A stretch of 64,000 nt of DNA from Mallotus nudiflorus (Eukaryota; Streptophyta; Magnoliopsida; Malpighiales; Euphorbiaceae), in contig CANTUR010000005.1 in the NCBI GenBank assembly GCA_947683625.1, forward strand, positions 310,001 through 374,000, given 5' to 3'. Of this stretch, positions 23,877-35,186 are shown one piece after another; the stretch's first letter is position 1; every line of letters begins with the position of its first letter. The notes beneath the pieces are model-generated. The model ran no database searches, had not been told where the DNA came from, and worked only from the letters and a program-made list of their open reading frames with translations. A program made the position numbers and the translations under genes.

Positions 23877-26094
23877 TGTAGATGACAGGGTTTAGCGAGC
23901 ATCTAAAATTTTTGCAACTATGACACTGTTTGAGCTCAGGGTCTAAAGAACACACTAAGCACTATCACAAAGATATAGCGTAGAGATAAGGAGTTGCCAG
24001 CAAGGTAATAGTTGGGCCAAATTGAAAGTGGTAGTACTCAATTCTCTAAAAGAAAGCTAGCACTGCAACTAGGAGATTATGGATATGAAGTACTAACTTC
24101 TTTTAGTCTCATGTTCATTTAGAATTACTTTATGAATTACTATCGTATCCTCTATTTACATGCAATTTCATATAAAAATTTATTTAAAAAATTAACTCAA
24201 GGCAAACTAGTCATGAAAAAAAAATGTAAATAATGCATTCATTTAAGTTTATAATCCCTAAGTTAGTTTAATCTATATTGATTTTAATTAAAAGGGCTAA
24301 ATCTACATGTTTTAATTTACAAGTGACCCTAAAGACTAATGGGCCTAATTTCTATTATATTTTAATTGAGTGAACCTAAATATATTTATTTTAATTCTAA
24401 AAAAGGGCCTACATCTACAAATTATGAAGTATTTAAATTAGTGGACCTAATTCTACATGTTTTAATTCTAAGATGATCTTAAATCTACAAGTTATGGAAA
24501 AGACTTTAATTTAATAGGCTAAGTCTATTAAATTAATTGAATTAAACTAAAGTAGGCCTATATCTAATTTACTAAATGGGCCTAAGTTATCTCTAATCTA
24601 AAATGTAATTAATTATGGGTCTAAAATCAATTTTAATTAATTAAACCTAATCCTAATTAAATTAGTAAACTTATTTAAAGAAAAGGTGAATCTAATTATT
24701 AATCCTAAAAAAGAAACCTAAAATCATGAGCTTAAAGCCAACACAATGAAAACGTAATATGAAAATCATAAAATTAACAAATAAAATATAAAAATAAAAT
24801 AATTAAACAAACAATTAATCAAGATGCATAAATAAAAGACTAAAAAACATGAAAATAATAAACTAAACTATATAATAAATAAGCTACATTAATCATGCAT
24901 TCAATGATATCTAACCTTAATTAAATTATATGCAACTTAAATTTACTATAACCACCATTAATTTTAATTAAAGCTTTATTAGATAAACATAATTTACTAA
25001 TCAATTAATAAAATAAAACACACAACCACACACAAGATTATACTATTCCCACTTTTGGGGCTATTACAATAATCTAATGAAAATAAAAATAAAAATTAAT
25101 ACAACCCAAAAGAACTAAATGAATAAAAATACAAAAAAAACCAACAAATTAATAAAAAAAATAAAAAAAACCCTAGAAACTATATTCAACTACAAAATTC
25201 AATCCAAGGCACTCCATAGATCTTCATGGATTTTGTCCTTTACATTGAATTCAACATGTAACTCCCTTCATAATCACAAACAAAAAAATAAACAATGATT
25301 ATTAATTAAATGAAATAAAAATAAAAATAAAATTAAATAAAAATTAAATGAATTAAAATAATCAAATAAAATAAACAGAGAGGGTAAAAGAAGAGATGAT
25401 TGGATGAATGTAGTATTGATTTGCTCCTCATAGTGGTATAAATCATTGTTCTTTTTTAGAATATATCTCCAATGCTTGATTTTTTCTCCCAAAAAGTCTG
25501 CTACTTCTTCTTAAAAGAATAGTACCTCTAAAATTTTTTTTAGTTGAAAACTGCATAAAAAGAAGTCCTAGTCCAAAATCCAAAGTTTCCTCCAGAAGAG
25601 TGGAGCTGGGTTTATATAGAAAACCCTAGCAAAAGTCACGTATCTTATTGTGACTTCTCCTATTCACAACAATAATGTTTTGATTTAATAAGGACTTTTA
25701 ATTTCCTGAAGAATTCAAATAAATCCTAGAAAAAGGATTTATCACTTTATTTGACTAATTAAAATTCAAAAAACAATTTTTATTTACTACAAATCAAAAA
25801 ATATAGATGGAACATAATTATAATAGCATAATCCTGATTGGAATTACATAATTCTGATCATTTTTTTTTACTTTTAATTATAAAAAACCCCTGAAAGAAT
25901 CTAAACTTTGTAATTAGGTCCTTAAAGAAAACATTACAATTAAGTCCCTAACAAAACCAATTAAATTCTTTTGAAAATGCATTTAGGCTTTTAAGGTTTT
26001 AAACTTCAAGTGTTAAAGATCTATTTATAATATTTTCATCATTAGAGTCGCCTATCATATCCACACTTAACTATCCTAAAATTGGATGCTTACA
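23877..26094 (-). mobile_element. E5: 3' LTR, Tat family of E1
   Basis: Reads on the minus strand from TGTAAGCATCCAATTTTAGG (right end) to CCTGTCATCTACA (left end), 2,218 bp. It is homologous throughout to the LTRs at 12115-14034 and 52505-54501. The polypurine tract immediately to its right identifies it as a 3' LTR. Its left end cuts the copia gag at 23876/23877. The five bases on each side (GATGG and ATTGC) do not match, because the right-hand neighbour is E5 interior. The central part carries the same TAGGCCCA/TTAATTAA subrepeats as the other copies. Confidence 0.85.
25612..25619 (-). promoter_or_regulatory. TATA box in the E5 LTR
   Basis: Minus strand TATATAAA in a TTCTATATAAACCC context, at a similar place to the TATA box of the solo copy at 12432-12439. 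Confidence 0.6.
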
Positions 26095-26098
26095 ATTG

Positions 26099-26107
26099 CC
26101 CCCCTTT
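26099..26107 (-). promoter_or_regulatory. E5 polypurine tract
   Basis: Minus strand AAAGGGGGG followed by CAAT and then the LTR start TGTAAGC. This is the expected site for priming plus-strand DNA synthesis, and it orients E5. Confidence 0.82.
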
Positions 26108-26234
26108 GTCGTTGTTTGCTTGACAAGTTACAGCAAAACAAATAAGCACACAATTTCAAAGAAAAGAGTTAGGATACTTACCTATGTGCCGTGACTATGC
26201 ATGACACTATGTAGTGTTGAATGTGATTCAAGGA

Positions 26235-26600
26235 ACACTAGAATTCATGTGGAATTTCTAGCTGTGATGCCATCACTGTGTTCAGTGAATAACAATTGAC
26301 ATTGTGTTCAGTGCATTTTGAAAATATGCTATAGTTCTGGTGGAACATATAGTAGTGATGCTATCATTGTATTCAATGAATAGCTATTGACATTGCATTC
26401 CATGCATTTTGAAAACAGGCTATATTTCTTGTGGAACATATAATGGTGATGCTATCACTGTGTTCAGTGAATAGCAATTGACACTACGTTCAGTGAATTT
26501 TGAAAACATTTTATAGTTCCAGTGGAACATATAGTGTTGATGCTATTACTATGTTTAGAGCATTTTTCTATATAGCGTTTAACAGGTGACACTACATTCC
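26235..26600. repeat. ~90-bp tandem array in the E5 3' region
   Basis: About four diverged units, each with TTCYNGTGGAACATATAGT, GATGCTATCACTGTGTTCAG and GAATAGCAATTGACATT. Units begin near 26240, 26329, 26419 and 26510. The TTCC-GTGGAACAT core is shared with the 39-bp array that follows. Confidence 0.82.
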
Positions 26601-27440
26601 TTGTGGAATGTTTAACAATCGTGATTTTTACTATATTCCTTATGGGACATCTAGTAAATGTGATTTTCACAATATTCCTTATGGGACATTTAATGATTAT
26701 GATTTTCACTATATTCCCTATGGGATGTCTAGTGATGTGATTTTCACTATATTCCTTGTGGGACATCTAGTGATGTGATTTTCACTATATTCCTTGTGGG
26801 ATGTCTAATGATGTGATTTTCACTACATTCCCTGTGGGGTGTCTAATGATCGCGATTTTCACTATATTCCCTATGGCACATCTAGTGATCGTGATTTTCA
26901 CTATATTCCCTGTGGGATGTTTAGTGATTATGATTTTCACTATATTCCTCGTGGGACATCTAGTGATCATGATTTTCACTATATTCCCTGTGGGACATCT
27001 AGTGATGTGATTTTCACTATATTCCTTGTGGGGCATTTAATAATCATGATTTTCATTATATTCCTTGTAGAATGTCTAGTGATTATGAATTTCATTCTAT
27101 TCCTTATAGGACGTCTAGTGATTGTGATTTTCACTATATTCCCTATGGGATGTCGAGTGATTGTGATTTTCATTATATTCCCTATGGGACTTCTAGTGAT
27201 TGTGATTTTCACTATATTCCCTATGGGATGTCTAGTGATCGTGTTTTTCACTATATTCCATATGGGGCATCTAGTGATTATGATTTTCATTATATTCCTT
27301 ATGGGACATCTAATGATCATGATTTTCATTATATTCCTTATGGAACATCTAGTGATTGTGATTTTCACTATATTCCCTATAGGACATCTAGTGATCATGA
27401 TTTTCACTATATTCCTCGTGGGACGTCTAGTGATTATATG
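26600..27440. repeat. 39-bp minisatellite, ~21 units
   Basis: Units of 39 bp, a few of 36, built from GATTTTCACTATATTCC then CTATGGGACATCTAGTGAT. I count 21 starts of the GATTTTCAC motif or its variants between about 26622 and 27399. Unit sequences differ by a few bases each. Because 39 is a multiple of three, long reading frames run through it on both strands; these are repeat artefacts and not genes. It lies in the E5 3' region, about 500 bp from the polypurine tract. Confidence 0.95.
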
Positions 27441-27800
27441 CTATAACTACTGTGTAGTGTATAGCTGAAGACAAATATGTTATAGGTCCTATGGAGCATC
27501 TAGTAAATTTTGATAATAGTACTATAGGTCCTATGGAGTGTCTAGCAAAAAGATTTGAAATGTGCTATAATTCTCGTGGAATGTCTAGCAAAAAGTGATT
27601 TGATAATGTTCTATAACTACTGTGTAGTGTTTAGAAAGTTGTGATTATTTGGAATTTTTTTTATAACTAATATGTAGCATATAACAAAGTGGATTTAAAG
27701 ACTATGTTATAGCTTCCGTGTAACATATAACAAGGTGAATTTGAAATTTGTGTTATGGCTACTGTGTAACATATAACTGAGATGAAGTGTAGTGTATACA
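27430..27800. repeat. Degenerate ~55-65-bp array, related units
   Basis: Six or seven diverged units around TATAGGTCCTATGGAGCATC or TATAACTACTGTGTAGTGTA, then GTAACATATAAC. The CCTATGGAGCATCTAGTAA form clearly relates to the neighbouring 39-bp unit. Confidence 0.75.
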
Positions 27801-28375
27801 ATATGCAGACATCACATTAGAACTTCATGTTGACTAGGATTTTAAGATTTTATGTTAATCAACTATGCTGATTGATTGGAATTTCTGATGATTGTCTTTG
27901 AATTTTTTTTGATTTACTCTGATCAACTGCCTTTATGGCTTGCTGACCTTGATTAACTTGTTGGCGCTCATGTTGATTCCATATGTTGGTTTTATCTTCT
28001 TCTTCTTTTGGACTTGTTTTTCTTGAAGACTCATTGAAGTTAGTTTCAACATGCTAATTGTATAAAAAAGTATATTATATTTTTGAAAATTTATGAGAAA
28101 ATTCATCACTTTATCATGAGATAATGTGCACTCAATGAATCTCGCTAATTTTGATTTTCATGACTATCATTTATTTGCCATTCACAAGAGTTAGAGGTAT
28201 CATTAACCATCTTACACTGAGAGAATATTTTTTACCAAGTGAAGAGCTTACTTTCAAACCTATTTTTAGGGAGAATTTGCTAAACAAAACTTATGGAAAT
28301 TGAGCATAAGCATATCAAATTTTGAGTATTAAATAGTTTTTGAGTTATTTTTGTGCTTTTCTTCGTTATCCAAGT

Positions 28376-28720
28376 ATTCTCCCACATTTTTGATATTACT
28401 CAACATGGATACCATTAGAAAGGTCCTTTGGATACTCATACTCTTATAGAGCATTGGAATAAATAGAGCAATTTTTTTTGCCATGGTCCCTTTAGTATTC
28501 CCTCACCTTTCTCATATTACTTAGCATGGATACTGTCGGAGGTTTCATGTTGATACTCTTACTCATTTATGAGCATTAGAGTAAATTATGCTTGCTCTTA
28601 TTTTGATTCTCCTTTTAGTGTTCCTCCACCTTTCTCGTATTACTCAATGTGGATATAGTTAAGGGATTTTGTACTTGTATTCACTTTTAAGAATTAGAGT
28701 GTATTATATGTACATTTATC
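28376..28720. repeat. ~122-bp tandem repeat, three units
   Basis: Units begin near 28376, 28497 and 28620. Each holds a TTCC-CACC-TTTCTCATATTACT stretch, ATGGATACTG or a variant, then GAGCATTAGAGTAAAT. Similarity between units is moderate. Confidence 0.75.
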
Positions 28721-31429
28721 ATTCAAAAGACTGAAATGATACTCTGAAATTCAAGCAATTTATGTTGCAAGTCCATATATTTTGTTTTTGTATATTCTTT
28801 CCCTCATTTGGGTGCAACGCAAGCATTAAATTGATTGGAGTTTATAAACTCTCAACACAAAGTTGTTAACTAAACATCTGAATTCTATGAGGCTAGTAAA
28901 AAAGAGCCATTATAATCAAAGGTCATGAGATAGACTTTTCGCACAGGATATCATAAAGTGGATGAATTTCTTTTAAATTTATGGACTTTATTATTGAGAT
29001 TGTACTTTATTACGGAATTTAAGGAAATAGAGTTCTGTTGCTTCTCTTTATTATCTTGGTGAGTTTTTGGCATTTTTTATTTTGCCCATTCTTATTGATG
29101 TATCGGTTCCTTTCCCCTTGTCCATTCTCTTTGGTTTTTCCTTACACAAAATACCATAAGTTAGTATGGTCTATTAGCAAGTGAAGAGATTTTGTCAAAA
29201 TGCAATATTATGCTTTTGCATTCTTCCCTTTTGATTATGAAGATGATGTCTATGATCACAGGGTTATGATACTCTACCATTGAAGTTATGGCTTTAGGCT
29301 GCATTTGTATTTTTGCCATTCCATTAATGCTATGGTAGAGGGCTTCATTCCTCTTCTTGATATCTCCTACAAAAAGGTTCAGGAGTTAGAGATCTTGTTT
29401 CATGATCAAATAATTTTTTAGAGTGCATTCATTTTAAGTTTTGAGTGCATCCTTCCCTATTATGGCTAATAAATGTATTACTAACATCTTGGATCTTCTC
29501 ATCACCACATCCATACCCTATGCTAGACTAACTATTATAGAGAGATATTTTAAATGATACTTCATATAAGACTATGGAGATGGATGTTGAATCTGAGGAG
29601 CTTAAGTGTCCTATCCAGCCTTTTATGATGATGCTTTTACAAGTATCACTGTCGATGATATTTCCTTACTGGATAGGCCCATAATTTATTAGGTTCTTAA
29701 GGTTTAAAGTCCCATTAATTAGCAGGTACACATTGATAGTGGTACCTTTTTCCTTTAAAAGTGAACATTTTGACTACCTTTCTGCACTTTTACAACACTA
29801 ATTTTGAATGTTAGTAGTAAAGTATTTGCACAATCATGTCTAGGCTCAAAGACTTTATTATGCAAAGTAAGTATTTTATAACAAATGTATGTATGTGTAT
29901 GCATGTTATTTATGACATGCATGATCCTAATAGGTCTTCTATTTGGAACAGAGCTATGTTGCTAATCTTGGAGTGTATGAATGAGGTGCTTTATCAACAA
30001 GTAAGTTTAAGCATTGAATGCTTTGCTACTAGTACTTCTGATAAGTTTAAGCATCAAATGCTTTTCTATTGGTACTTCTGATAAGTTTAAGCATCAAATG
30101 CTTCGCTATTGGTACTTCAGATGTTACAACTTTTAATTCTATTCATCAAATTGACGATCAAGCTAGAAAGTGGGGTCCATGGCTTTACACTGGAGATTGT
30201 GATTGACTGATGCACTATTGAACTTTTCTTTTTGTTACTACTTTTACTATATGATAACTGATGTATTTGTATGCTTATAGTTTACTTTTTTCTACCCTAG
30301 GAACTCTTTTGCTTACTCTTATACTTCATTGTTCCATCTTCAATCTTTGAATGCAAATTGATTGTTCTACCCCTAACTTGCCCCTAAAGTTACATTTTGC
30401 CCTCGATTTCATTCTAAATTCATTCATGATATTATAGTAGTCTTTTTCTTCATGTGTGCAAGGGACTCAATTCGTTCACTATTGTTGTTGATCTTTTAGC
30501 CTACTAACCCTATTAGTTTCAATCTCATGCATTGAAGATGCATAGGAGTGAGTGAACTGATTGAAGATAGTTCTTGAAACTAAAATCAATTGTACCTACT
30601 CTTCAAAGAACTCTTGAGCAGAATATGAGGTTTGATGCTGATGTAATGACTGATGATCATTATAAGGTATGGGTTGTAATGTGAGTCATTGAGCCACCTA
30701 AATTGTTTCTGTACAAGAGGACACTAGACTTACAAATAAAATCATAAAGGGTTGGAAAAAAAAAAGAAAACATAACTGAAATAATGATCTCATAGCTCTA
30801 ATTTATCCTTCATTATGTATTGTCTTTCCATTCAAATACTTATGCATTATGATAAAGACAAATATGCAATATTTGAACAAAAATTTCAAATTCAATTTTA
30901 CTCATTCATCAAGGTAAAAATGAGAACATTCATTATATTATATGATACAACTCATATTATCAATTAGTCCTTTTTAGATTTTCTTGCTAATTATTTCTCT
31001 CACTTTTGTTTCCTTAATTTATACTTGATTAGTCCTTAATGTGTTTTCTCCCTTTTATTTTCCCTTTTTTCTTTTCCTTTTTTTTAAAATTTTCTCTCTT
31101 CAGAAGTTATATCATGTGATATATGAATATTCTTTAAATTTAGTGCCCATACTAAATGAATCTAATTGAATTGAATTTATGTCAGACATGCAAATGTGAT
31201 CAATACCACAATGCATAATACCATTAGGATGTACATTATATAAGTAAGCATGATCAGAATTCATATCATCGATCACTAAAACAAAACAAGTTCTAAAGAA
31301 ACTAAAATTTTATTCAAAGAAGACAATAAGAAAATTTATTTCCTATTATAGATGCTAGGGATGCTAAGTCTTATGGTGGCTGACATAGTGGCTATTCTTG
31401 CATCTTCTTGCCAACTGTCTCCTTGACTT
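28721..31429. other. E5 interior without recognisable pol
   Basis: Between the tandem arrays and E5 gag I find no reverse transcriptase, RNase H or integrase motif on the minus strand. Plus-strand fragments such as FYDDAFTSITVDDISLLDRP near 29620-29680 look codon-like but match nothing I can name. A frame at 29836-30081 is likewise unrecognised. The region could be a long 3' region of E5, or hold an unrelated antisense ORF. Confidence 0.35.
29995..30115. repeat. ~44-bp tandem repeat, about 2.5 units
   Basis: GTTTAAGCATCAAATGCTT followed by CTATTGGTACTTCTGATAA, seen near 30003, 30047 and 30085. The unit contains a palindrome around AAGCATNNAATGCTT. Confidence 0.8.
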
Positions 31430-33245
31430 CATTTTTTGTACCTTAATTATACATTTTTTCTTTTTTGTCTAGCAGCTTCTCATCATCAAACTCATCATCC
31501 CATCCTGTAGGCATAATCAACTTAAAGGGTATATCAAAAGAAGGTGGTTTAGTTTAAAGCACATTGTAGTCAAACTTGCCTAAGGGTTGTCCTAATAAAT
31601 CTTTAACTCCTCTTCATGGCTACTCAGGAGTCTTAGATTTCTTACTCATCTTACTTAATGGTTCATCATCAACTCTAAATTCATCACCCCAACCTCTAGG
31701 TGTAATTGATTCAATAGGAATATCATAGGAAAGTGGTTTGGAGTAAAACACTTTATAATTAAACTTTCTTGAAGGTTGACCTAATAGATCCTTAATGGAA
31801 TCTTTAAATTCCTTAACACTTTTAGGGGCATTAGGAGATTTTTCCATTGGCTTAAAGGTTAAGATCCACAAAGCACTTCTTACTCGCTTACTCTTGAGTT
31901 AATCATCATGGTAGTTGGAGGTGGAACATTTTAGTAGTTTAAGAAAGGATTATTTCTAGTTCTTAGGTTTTTAGGGTCTGTGATATTTCTAGAGTAACTA
32001 TTTAGGTCAAAGCCAGGGACATTTGGGTTTGGTGGTTTGGAAAATGTTAAGGGTCAAAGCAAGCCTTTTTGCATCATGTGGTCTAAGGCTTTTGATAGGG
32101 GTTGTTGAAATTGGAGAATCTCCTTGGTGTTTGCATAATATGCACTTCCACAACCTAACTAGTGCTTCCTTATTGTGTGCCCCCAATTGGGTAGTTTCTT
32201 GCTCCAGTGCTTTTAGCAACCTTCTTTTTCTCACTTTTAATCACGTTAGCTTGCAACCCATCATTATAAAGGTCTGCAAATGTCTTAAGGTTCATCATTT
32301 GCAATCTCTCAACCAAATTAGGTGATATATTTTGAATAATCATCCTAACATAATCCTTTTCAGCTAGCTTATTTTTCATTAATCCTGCCTTATTCATCAA
32401 TCTAGTTAGAAAATTCAAAATTGATTCATTAGGCTTCTGCTTAGTAAATTCTAAATCCTTGATAGATACTTCAAGCCTAGTATTATGGTCATATTATTTC
32501 AGAAAATAAGTATACAATTCTCTTTAGTCAACTTGGATAGACTTCTCTAACCCATGATACCAAGTAACAACCATACCCTCCAAAGATAGTACAAATAACT
32601 TGGTAACTATAAACAAAGGAGCCTTAGTGGTGCTCATAGTAGTTGTATATTGACTAAAGTGGATCCTTGGGTCTTTAGTATCATCAAACTTCTATAGTTG
32701 TGGCATCTTGAACTTATAAGGCAGTTTATCTTTCTCAAATCACATTATATCATCAAAGTCAAACGAATTTTCGATGCCCTACCCTCTCATCAATTCTTCC
32801 ATTTTGGACATCTTCTGAGTTAATGCTTTCATCTGCTTGGATTCTAGCTCTTGAACTTGCTTAAGTGATTCCATTTTTGCTTTTTCAACCATGTAGTCCT
32901 CAACATCCTCCAATTTTATTTCCACAACAGTTACATTCTTAGCAGCGTTTAAAGGTTTCCCCCTTAACATTGTCATTATTAGCAGGTAGTGCACCTATAA
33001 TAGGTGCATTGGCCATATCTAGAGCTGCAGTAGTAGGTGGTGGCATTAATCTCGCCAAAGCTTGTCTTAGTTCATCTTGCATCATTGGTCTTATATCATC
33101 TATTAATGCTCTTTTGATGTTCTCTAGGGTCTAGTTTCCTCCCTCTTATTGTTCCATTTCTTCTACTTGTTTAACTAGAGCTTGTATAGCTTTTAGGTAG
33201 AGTGGATTTATAGGACTTGTTTTCAGTCTGCTAAGGATCTCTTTT
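31430..33245 (-). pseudogene. E5: Tat-type gag remnant
   Basis: Homologous to E1 gag (55444-57360) in the same order on the minus strand. The N-terminus KEILSRLKTSPINPLYLKA lies near 33200-33245. Next come DELRQALARLMPPP (about 33050) and a coiled-coil-like segment with VEKAKMESLKQVQELESKQM and KMSKMEELMRG (32780-32930). Then come capsid sequence with MNKAGLMKNKLAEKDYVRMI and ISPNLVERLQMMN (about 32270-32400), and two copies of a segment typified by FNYKVFYSKP and GWGDEF (31500-31585 and 31660-31790). Stops and frameshifts are common. The start is lost at 33245, where copia sequence begins. It lies on the same strand as the E5 LTR, which supports one element. Confidence 0.8.
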
Positions 33246-33255
33246 ATAATTATTT

Positions 33256-34322
33256 ATGAACTTGAATCCATTCTCACTAGTTTGCCACCTTTCCATCTCC
33301 AAACACAAAAAAAACCTAGATGAATCTATGATGGTTGAAAAAGAATTCATAAAGAAGTCTAAGCATGATTTACCTATTGTGCAAATATATGTTAGTGATA
33401 TCATTTTTAGTGCTACTAACCATTACTTGTGTGAGGAATTTTCTGAGTTGATGCAAGGAGAATTTGAGATGAGCATGATGGATGAGCTCAAGTTTTTCCA
33501 TGGACTTTAAATTAAGTAATGCAAGGATGGGATCTTCATCAACTAAACTAAATATACTAGAGACATTCTCAAGAAGTTTAAAATGGATGGAGCTAAGTAA
33601 AGTAAGACACCTTTGAGCACCACCACCAAACTTAACAAGGGTGAGAATGGCAAACCAGTTGATGAAAAGCAATCTAGAGGTATGATCAGATTCCTTCTCT
33701 ATTTAACCACAAGTAGACCAAACATTATGTTTGCTACATGCTTGTGTGCTAGGTTTCAATAATGTCCTAGAGAGTTTTATTTGAATGCCATTAAAAGAAT
33801 TTTCAAGTGGAACTATGCATTTAGGACTTTGTGCCCTAGGAGTTTAACATTTGACTTAGTTAGCTATTTGGATGTGGATTTTATCAGTAGCTTGCTAGAT
33901 AGAAAGAGCATTTCCAAAAATTATCAATTCTTAGGACAATGTTTAGTTTTTTAGTTTAGTAAGAAACAAGCCTTGTCCACCACTAAAGCTTAATATATGG
34001 TGGCTGGTTATTATTGCTCATAAGTATTATGGCCAAAACAATAACTAAGGGATTGTGGCATAGAACTTGATCACATTCCTATCAAGTGTGACAATACAAG
34101 TGCAATAAACCTTACAAAAAATCCCATTCAACTTCTTAAACCAAGCATATAAATATTTAACATCATTTTCTTAGAGATCATGTGCAATGTGGTGATATCT
34201 TGCTTGAATTTATTGATGCAAATAATCAACTTGTGGATATTTTCACCAAACCTCTTAATAAAAAGAGATTAAATTTCATCAAGCATGAACTTGGAATGAT
34301 TGATGAGTCTAGCTTACATTAA
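33256..34322 (+). pseudogene. Copia reverse transcriptase (C-terminal part) and RNase H
   Basis: Remnant of Ty1/copia pol. The RT part has IVQIYVSDIIFSATN, where the catalytic YVDD box is changed to YVSD, then FSELMQGEFEMSMMDELKFF. RNase H follows, with LDVDFISSLLDRKS, FSKKQALSTTKA, CDNTSAINLTKNPI and, at the end, DIFTKPL with HELGM. These motifs fit the SIRE-like lineage. Many stops and the altered catalytic box rule out activity. The part of pol before the YVDD region, plus integrase and protease, is missing. The join at about 33245-33256 with inverted E5 gag is a deletion breakpoint. Confidence 0.88.
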
Positions 34323-35186
34323 TGTGTGTAAATTTTTTTTGTTAGATGCCCTATTTTAAAGTAATTTTGTGTTCTTTAAAAATATTTCAAATTCTTGTCG
34401 AATTCAACATTAGTTTTGAGTGTAATATATGCCATGCTTTTGGTGAGGTTAGGCTACATATGCACTTGACCTCATATGAATGTGAAAATGTTTTTTTTTT
34501 ACTTCACATTGATGGTTAGCTATTGTATTCCTTATCCATAAGTATTCTCATGAATTTTTTTATTTAATGTTAATTAATGATTAATAATTGATTATTGAAG
34601 TTAATTCAATTAATTAATTATTTTAAAATTAGCAAAATATATATTTTTTTATCAAAATTCCTATTTATATGCTCTTTCAAATGTATTTATTACTTTGATT
34701 CTTGAAAGAATTGAATTTTCATTTGATTTCATTATAGTTAGTGTCAATTTAGTTCACAATGATTAAATTGCCACATTTTTTGGACTTGATTGAAACTTTT
34801 TCAAAAGTTCAAGGCTATGGGGCATTTTAGTCATGAGCCATTGCAAAGGCTACAATAGCTCATGATGTGTCATTTCATGATTGCTAGTGCTCCTTATAGT
34901 CTTTGCTCATTGTCATGACCTGATCGTAAGTAGTAGTCTAATAGGTGAAAAGTCATTATTCACTTGGAATTGTAACTCCTCCTCACCGATTCCAATTCCA
35001 AATGGATACTAGCATTCAAAACCTTTTTTAATTCAATATTTAACCATCTTTTATTCTCTTTAACTCTATATAAACATCTTCTCCTTCCTTTTTATCCACA
35101 TTCATCTATCTTTTTGCAATTTGGCTATCTTTTCATCTTTTCTATCTTTAAACACTTGCATTATCTCTTATTGCTTTACTTGATCA
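34323..35186 (+). other. Copia sequence between pol and extra ORF
   Basis: AT-rich noncoding sequence after the RNase H end. Nothing recognisable apart from T-rich and TTAATTAATT tracts. Confidence 0.5.

Noticed and set aside
26235..27440. Regularly spaced repeats that might suggest a CRISPR array.
   Set aside because: Units are contiguous, diverged and without unique spacers, in a plant retrotransposon. It is a minisatellite.
26464..27468. Several long reading frames on both strands (up to 209 codons).
   Set aside because: All are translations of the 39-bp minisatellite; the length of the unit alone keeps the frames open.
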